A stretch of 16,787 nt of DNA from Acanthaster planci (lineage: Eukaryota > Echinodermata > Asteroidea > Valvatida > Acanthasteridae). Numbering within the stretch: position 1 is the first letter of the stretch; each line of letters starts with the position of its first letter. The DNA lies in the NCBI RefSeq assembly GCF_001949145.1, contig NW_019091359.1:765838-782624 (forward strand). The letters are read 5' to 3'. The notes beneath the pieces are model-generated. The model did not search any database. It saw nothing but the letters and a program-made list of their open reading frames with translations, and was not told the DNA's origin. Both the position numbers and the translations under genes were made by a program. Shown piece after piece: positions 16,421-16,787 of this stretch.

Positions 16421-16787
16421 ACCTGAGTTACAAAAGGACTTGGGTCTGTAGTGGTCTGGTTGAAAGTCAATATATACGTTTGGGACTTTTCATTTCACTG
16501 ATCATGCAGTGGGACATCTGAGAAGCAAAAGCTTGTCAAACTTAACTTAGTGTTGTATATACATTTACTTCCTATTCAAGGCAAAGGTAAACCCATAACA
16601 CTTTCCCCAAAACCAGAAAATAGAGAAACAAAACCGCTCCTAGCCTCCCAAGCAACAAATATTGAAGTTCTTGACTTCAGAATGTATATACATGTTCACA
16701 CGAAGGGTTGGGGTTACATAAAGTCGACATAGTTCATGTTACATAAAGTCGGCAGGGTTGGGGCCCAACATGAACTCTGCCAACTTT
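16421..16787. other. Downstream edge with a repeated and inverted motif
   Basis: No gene seen. 'gttacataaagtcg' occurs twice (about 16713 and 16739). 'agttcatgtt' (16731-16740) is the exact complement of 'aacatgaact' (16767-16776). This may be the start of a repeat that continues beyond the window. Confidence 0.5.

Overview
The window reads as nuclear DNA of a deuterostome, most likely an echinoderm. It has no bacterial-style gene packing. The genes have GT-AG introns or long UTRs, and the spaces between them are AT-rich and full of small palindromic elements, tRNA-derived SINE fragments and 'taggccta'-type palindromes. The strongest taxonomic hint is a secreted C-type-lectin-domain protein with a Pro/Gly-rich tail, which has the cysteine pattern of echinoderm spicule-matrix-type lectins.

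Two genes can be supported. (1) A single-exon C-type-lectin-domain gene lies on the minus strand at 6378-6908, with a signal peptide, 176 aa and a nearby minus-strand AATAAA. It is a GC-rich island in AT-rich surroundings. (2) A four-exon plus-strand gene lies at 11059-15221. It was reassembled from splice sites and reading phase and encodes a homologue of the small acidic protein SMAP (human C11orf58). The conserved core (KFLRLMGG ... HTGRFVIG ... RRHVGLGF) is spread over exons 2-4. The last exon adds a long mixed-charge tail rich in RE, RD and KE. Three AATAAA signals follow within 1.2 kb. A pair of divergent CTCF-like motifs lies about 120-150 bp upstream of the start codon.

The rest is non-coding. 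From left to right it holds: a 54-bp tandem repeat at the window edge; a SINE fragment near 790-945; a nearly perfect long hairpin at 1528-1697; a foldback-like element at 3554-4738 whose inverted ends carry 19-bp tandem repeats; a 38-bp tandem duplication at 5395-5470; an inverted-repeat element at 5606-5858; a second copy of the SINE near 9440-9560; and, inside the SMAP introns, three further inverted-repeat elements, a short strong hairpin and a minus-strand tRNA-like SINE. Most short open frames in the window are chance or repeat-derived.

I see no operon, CRISPR array, rRNA gene or complete tRNA gene. The most unusual items are the foldback-like element, the mixed-charge C-terminal extension on SMAP, and the lectin that lacks the usual calcium/sugar-binding motifs.
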